From: Candidatus Amesbacteria bacterium RBG_19FT_COMBO_48_16
GTDB taxonomy: Bacteria; Patescibacteriota; Microgenomatia; CAZETR01; Amesbacteraceae
DNA: 9,828 nucleotides
Assembly (NCBI GenBank): GCA_001775555.1
Contig: MEXE01000015.1
Coordinates: 1-9,828 of the forward strand
Reading direction: 5' to 3'
The position numbers and the translations under genes are program-made. This document shows, piece by piece, positions 7,403-9,828 of the stretch. Within the stretch, counting starts at the first letter, position 1. Each line of letters starts with the position of its first letter. The notes under the pieces were generated by a model. The model was not told the origin of the DNA. It saw only the letters and a list, made by a program, of their open reading frames with translations, and did no database searches.

Positions 7403-8084
7403 CCTGATTACCCGCTCGATCCACGGCTACCACGGCTATCGTGTTCTCCCCCTCTTTCAAATCTATACTTCCGGAAAAACGACCGTCTTCGGAAACGATG
7501 ATAAATCTCTCGTTGGCCGTCACCCGTACTCCCGGATCGGTTATCCCTTTTACGTCCACTCTTCCTGTTTTACCTTTCACTTCCTGCCTGTCCGTAGGGG
7601 ATTCCAGCTCCAGTTTGGGTGTTTTAGTCGAGTGATAGATCTCCACGGCGGATGACATTTGGCTTTGATTCCCGGCTTGGTCAAAAGCCACTGCAAAGAA
7701 TATATTCTGCCCCTCGCTCAGAACCAAATCGGCTATTTCAAATGCCCCGTCTTCTTTTGTTACCACGTTTCCCGCCGCCTCTTCGTTATGTGTCAAATAT
7801 ACGGTCGTTCCCGGCTCGGCATTTCCCGAAAGAGTCATGATCCTGCTATTGGTAGCCGTGAAATCACTTCTTATTTGTGGAGGCCCCGGCGGTATCAGGT
7901 CTGTTCTGTCCACCGGTTTACTAGTCATTGTCAGATCACTTATCAAGCCGGCCAATCTTGCCAATACCGGGATACCCGCCCAAATCAAAAACAGTATCAG
8001 AGCAATACTCCCTAAAATCATCAATATTGCCCTGCGGACGTTTCTTCTTTCTTCCAGTCTCTGCAGACGGGTTCCTCTGTACAT
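7368..8084 (-). CDS. Membrane-anchored protein with two Ig-like repeats
   Basis: A 238-residue protein: a basic N-terminus (residues 1-18, many Arg), one membrane helix at about 19-41, a linker rich in Pro (64-69), then two related beta-rich modules at roughly 70-150 and 155-236. The modules share the pattern SG/KG..(E/D)PG..V, a turn with (E)DG.F, a LxEG(Q/E)N strand and A.D(Q/R)AGNQ, as in glucodextranase-B-like / bacterial Ig-like extracellular domains. The positive-inside rule places the repeats outside the cell. No catalytic motif is visible; a role in surface display, adhesion or envelope structure is inference. It has its own promoter-like sequence and converges on the glycan operon, sharing 35 bases with its last gene. 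I recognise the architecture as common in Microgenomates-like genomes, but know of no assigned function. Confidence 0.85.
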   Translation of the reverse strand: MYRGTRLQRLEERRNVRRAILMILGSIALILFLIWAGIPVLARLAGLISDLTMTSKPVDRTDLIPPGPPQIRSDFTATNSRIMTLSGNAEPGTTVYLTHNEEAAGNVVTKEDGAFEIADLVLSEGQNIFFAVAFDQAGNQSQMSSAVEIYHSTKTPKLELESPTDRQEVKGKTGRVDVKGITDPGVRVTANERFIIVSEDGRFSGSIDLKEGENTIAVVAVDRAGNQAKNEVAVIYQP

Positions 8085-8090
8085 GGTCTC

Positions 8091-8120
8091 ATTGTATATT
8101 TTAAGCTAAAATTATGCCAG
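8091..8120 (-). promoter_or_regulatory. Candidate promoter of the Ig-repeat gene, leaderless type
   Basis: On the minus strand, CTGGCA (8115-8120; 4 of 6 matches to the -35 consensus TTGACA) and TACAAT (8091-8096; 5 of 6 matches to TATAAT) are 18 bases apart. The -10 hexamer ends six bases before the ATG at 8084, so transcription would begin at or next to the start codon. No Shine-Dalgarno sequence precedes the ATG. A TAAAAT alternative a few bases upstream would still give a leader of only about six bases. Confidence 0.45.
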
Positions 8121-8191
8121 TATGGTCAGCGTACTAAGGCTTGTACAACCAGTAAGCTGGATATATACCCATCACGAGCAAAGCGAGGGAT

Positions 8192-8226
8192 ACCAAAGAG
8201 ACCAAAGAAGTAAGGGTTCTTTAGGT
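8192..8226. other. Tandem 9-mers and hairpin upstream of the tRNA
   Basis: ACCAAAGAG (8192-8200) is followed directly by ACCAAAGAA (8201-8209), a one-mismatch tandem repeat. The second unit also forms a stem with 8217-8226: AAAGAA pairs with TTCTTT across a 7-base loop, extended by ACC/GGT after one bulged base. There is no T-run after it on the + strand, so it is not a convincing intrinsic terminator. Function unknown. Confidence 0.35.
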
Positions 8227-8259
8227 ATTTCGGCTTCAAGCCATTAAGGCGAATTCCAG

Positions 8260-8265
8260 TAAAAT
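8260..8265 (+). promoter_or_regulatory. Candidate -10 box of the tRNA-Thr gene
   Basis: TAAAAT (5 of 6 matches to TATAAT) ends ten bases before the first base of the tRNA acceptor stem, a suitable distance for initiation just upstream of the mature 5' end. A weak TTCAAG at 8235-8240 could act as -35 with a 19-base spacer. The -35 is poor, so confidence is low. Confidence 0.35.
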
Positions 8266-8275
8266 GGGTATATCT

Positions 8276-8347
8276 GCCGAGGTAGCTCAGTGGTAGAGCA
8301 GCGGTATCGTAAACCGCGGGTCGGGGGTTCAAATCCCCCCCTCGGCT
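8276..8347 (+). tRNA. tRNA-Thr (anticodon CGT)
   Basis: A full cloverleaf can be drawn. Acceptor GCCGAGG (8276-8282) pairs with CCTCGGC (8340-8346). The D stem is GCTC/GAGC with loop AGTGGTA containing the invariant GG. The anticodon stem is GCGGT/ACCGC with loop ATCGTAA, giving anticodon CGT at 8308-8310, which reads ACG (Thr). The variable loop has five bases. The T stem GGGGG/CCCCC encloses loop TTCAAAT. G1-C72 and C2-G71 fit threonine identity. The discriminator is T at 8347, followed by CAA, so CCA is not encoded and must be added by the nucleotidyltransferase. Confidence 0.96.
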
Positions 8348-8380
8348 CAAAGTTAAAATAACCGGATTTTGCCGCAGGAG

Positions 8381-8386
8381 TATAAT
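8381..8386 (+). promoter_or_regulatory. Consensus -10 box of the DUF4173-like gene, leaderless type
   Basis: A perfect TATAAT lies eight bases before the GTG at 8395, which would place the transcript start within one or two bases of the start codon. An AGGAG at 8376-8380 is directly upstream of it, 14 bases from the GTG, too far for a normal ribosome site. No good -35 is visible at 16-18 bases. Read-through from the tRNA gene is another possible source of transcript. Confidence 0.5.
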
Positions 8387-8394
8387 ATTCTCGG

Positions 8395-9828
8395 GTGGCA
8401 GAAAAAATACAAAACATTTCCCGGACTGTTATTAGAAAACGCTTGGTTTGGGTCTTATTATATATCCTGAGTTTAAACTTCCTATTTTTTAGTTCATTTG
8501 GTTCACTGGCTGCGGCGTGGGTTTTAGTCTCAGGTTTTATATTAGTTTGGGGTTTATTTTCTTCCTTCAAAAATTTTATTACCCGCCCCCTTCCAGCTCT
8601 CGCTTTGGGAACGACGGCAGTCTTGTCCGCCTTGAATATTATTCGTACCGATAATATTTTTCTTCAGCTTATATCCTGTTTCTTAGGTTTATTTACTCTT
8701 ATTCTGGCCAGCGTTTCTTGGATTCGTGGTCAAAGTTTCATCGCCAGTCTGGCTGAGGCAGTTTTGGCTTTTCCTTACCTATTATTTAATTATTTAAACA
8801 GCGGTTGGAATTCGCTCAAAAATATTCGATCGGGTAATTTTGTCCGGCTTTTTCGACCGGATTCATCAGGTTCAGGTTTTTATGCCGCCTCTATTTTTCG
8901 CGGTATCCTGATTAGTCTGCCCCTGTTGGCAATATTTTTATATCTTTTCACCGGAGCGGATCCGGTTTTCAAAACTTTTTCCGGCCATTATCTCTCAATA
9001 GACTTTATCCAGCGACTTCCCGCCCGGCTGATCATTTCTTTGCTTCTTTTAACTTTTTTTCTGCCCGTATGTTTTATCCGCCTGCCGCAGCGTTTCGTCT
9101 CACCTCTTCATTATCTGCTTAACCGTTGGAAACCGGTCATCGAAGCAGCTGTAGTCCAGACAATTATTGGCGCCCTTTTCTCAATCTTCCTGGCCGTTCA
9201 ATGGCCATATGTTTTCGCTTCTGTGGCGGCGGAAACCGATCTTTCCCGATTCGGGGTAGCTACTTATTCCGAATACGTCCGCCAGGGTTTTGGTGAACTG
9301 CTTTTCGCCTCCCTTCTGGTTTACTGCCTGGTCTGGCTGGGGTTGATCATTCTTCGCGCCTCCCCCCAAGCCAAATATCTGAAATTTATCCAGCTTCTCA
9401 ATTTAGCCGTGTTGGGTCTTTTTCTGGTTTCCATCGCCCGCAGGTTATGGCTTTATCAGTACTTCCATGGTTTAAGCCTCGTCCGCATCTACGGTGGTCT
9501 GCTTTTGCTTTGGCTTGCCGGTATGTTCCTCTTCCTCGCTGCCAGGCATTTCCGGGCTTATAGATGGATTGTAGCCGAATCATTCTTCACAGCCGTGTTG
9601 ATATTGGCAGCTGTAATGTCAAATCCTGAGCATTTTCTGGCCGTGTACCACCCTCCGACTGTCAACCGTAAGGTGGATTATGTCTATCTTTCGGCTCTCT
9701 CAGCGGATGGTTTCTCCGGCTGGTCGCGGGCTTTAGGCTATGCCCAAAACACCCTGGACTCTGTCACCGCCTCAGGTGCTTTTATAGATCAAAACGGTCA
9801 GCGCCAGCTGGCTTATTCCGGCTGGATT
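8395..9828 (+). CDS. Multi-pass membrane protein, DUF4173/DUF4153-like (3' partial)
   Basis: The frame is open for 478 codons from GTG at 8395 to the window edge without a stop; an in-frame TAA at 8383-8385 leaves GTG as the only reasonable start nearby. The protein is very hydrophobic, with about ten to eleven membrane helices, beginning with LVWVLLYILSLNFLFF and ending with ESFFTAVLILAAVMSNPEHF. The motifs YSEYVRQGFGEL (residue 291 on), ARRLWLYQYFHGLSLVRIYG and NPEHFLAVYH (410 on) match what I know of the DUF4173 family of uncharacterised inner-membrane proteins. A soluble C-terminal part follows the last helix (VDYVYLSALSADGF...) and runs off the window. No enzymatic motif is visible and the family function is not established. 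It lies 47 bases after the tRNA and may share or have its own promoter. The coding call is firm, the family call fairly sure. Confidence 0.85.
   Translation, partial: MAEKIQNISRTVIRKRLVWVLLYILSLNFLFFSSFGSLAAAWVLVSGFILVWGLFSSFKNFITRPLPALALGTTAVLSALNIIRTDNIFLQLISCFLGLFTLILASVSWIRGQSFIASLAEAVLAFPYLLFNYLNSGWNSLKNIRSGNFVRLFRPDSSGSGFYAASIFRGILISLPLLAIFLYLFTGADPVFKTFSGHYLSIDFIQRLPARLIISLLLLTFFLPVCFIRLPQRFVSPLHYLLNRWKPVIEAAVVQTIIGALFSIFLAVQWPYVFASVAAETDLSRFGVATYSEYVRQGFGELLFASLLVYCLVWLGLIILRASPQAKYLKFIQLLNLAVLGLFLVSIARRLWLYQYFHGLSLVRIYGGLLLLWLAGMFLFLAARHFRAYRWIVAESFFTAVLILAAVMSNPEHFLAVYHPPTVNRKVDYVYLSALSADGFSGWSRALGYAQNTLDSVTASGAFIDQNGQRQLAYSGWI

Larger units (their letters stand above)
8149..8273. 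repeat. Imperfect direct repeat and inverted repeat bounding an 89-bp segment
   Basis: The 18-base blocks at 8149-8166 (CCAGTAAGCTGGATATAT) and 8256-8273 (CCAGTAAAATGGGTATAT) match at 15 of 18 positions and lie in direct orientation around 89 bases (8167-8255). Overlapping them, ATATACCCAT at 8163-8172 is the exact reverse complement of ATGGGTATAT at 8264-8273. The second block is immediately upstream of the tRNA and holds its likely -10 hexamer. The enclosed segment has no supported gene. Whether it is an inserted element, a duplicated tRNA promoter or chance cannot be decided here. Confidence 0.5.

Noticed and set aside
8171..8191. ATCACGAGCAAAGCGAGGGAT as a palindromic REP-like element
   Set aside because: Only scattered positions pair when it is folded on itself, and no second copy exists in the window.
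8231..8243. GGCTTCAAGCC as an intrinsic terminator or riboswitch element
   Set aside because: The stem is only four to five base pairs with a tiny loop and no following T-run, so nothing distinguishes it from chance.
8126..8570. Two overlapping minus-strand open frames across the tRNA, with RGGDLNPRP- and RGGFEPPTRG-like peptides
   Set aside because: These are the familiar false translations of a tRNA gene read antisense. The same bases form a full tRNA-Thr cloverleaf, and the frames extend into the 5' end of the real DUF4173-like gene.
1..9828. CRISPR array, insertion sequence, integrase or toxin-antitoxin pair
   Set aside because: I looked for regularly spaced repeats, transposase/integrase motifs and small paired genes in the intergenic space and found none.

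Overview
The window looks like a stretch of a small bacterial chromosome, most likely from the Patescibacteria / Candidate Phyla Radiation and perhaps the Microgenomates branch. That placement is an inference from gene content, not a phylogeny. It rests on a membrane-anchored tandem Ig-like protein and GDQAW-type membrane glycosyltransferase of kinds I associate with that group, the tightly overlapping genes, the near absence of Shine-Dalgarno sites, and a tRNA gene without an encoded CCA end. GC content is moderate, and the + strand is visibly pyrimidine-rich along most of its length.

Positions 1-7402 (+ strand) hold most of a surface-glycan assembly operon of seven genes. In order they are: a family-4 (GT-B) glycosyltransferase that enters from the left edge and is broken by a one-base frameshift near 371; a family-2 glycosyltransferase with a membrane tail; a Wzx-type flippase; a fusion of a SAM-dependent methyltransferase to a GT-B glycosyltransferase; a short GT39/PMT-like membrane glycosyltransferase; a WaaE-like family-2 glycosyltransferase; and an O-antigen ligase/polymerase-like membrane protein. 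Neighbours overlap by 4-13 bases or are 5 bases apart, so they are probably cotranscribed and translationally coupled. Together they fit a Wzx-dependent pathway: cytoplasmic transferases build a lipid-linked oligosaccharide, the methyltransferase domain may modify or cap it, the flippase moves it across the membrane, and the GT39-like and ligase-like proteins act on the outer face. No initiating phosphoglycosyl transferase, chain-length regulator or export channel lies in the window.

Positions 7368-8084 (- strand) encode a single-pass membrane protein with two Ig-like repeats. It converges on the operon and overlaps its last gene by 35 bases. Positions 8085-8275 are intergenic, with an imperfect direct repeat, an inverted repeat and a small hairpin. 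A tRNA-Thr(CGT) gene follows at 8276-8347. From 8395 to the right edge runs a large multi-pass membrane protein of the DUF4173/DUF4153 type, cut off by the window end.

I do not see a clearly new defence, mobile or regulatory system. The most interesting points are the methyltransferase-glycosyltransferase fusion, the GT39-like gene that seems to have lost its first membrane helix at its junction with the upstream gene, the -10-like hexamers placed so close to two start codons that leaderless mRNAs are likely, and the repeat-bounded segment in front of the tRNA.
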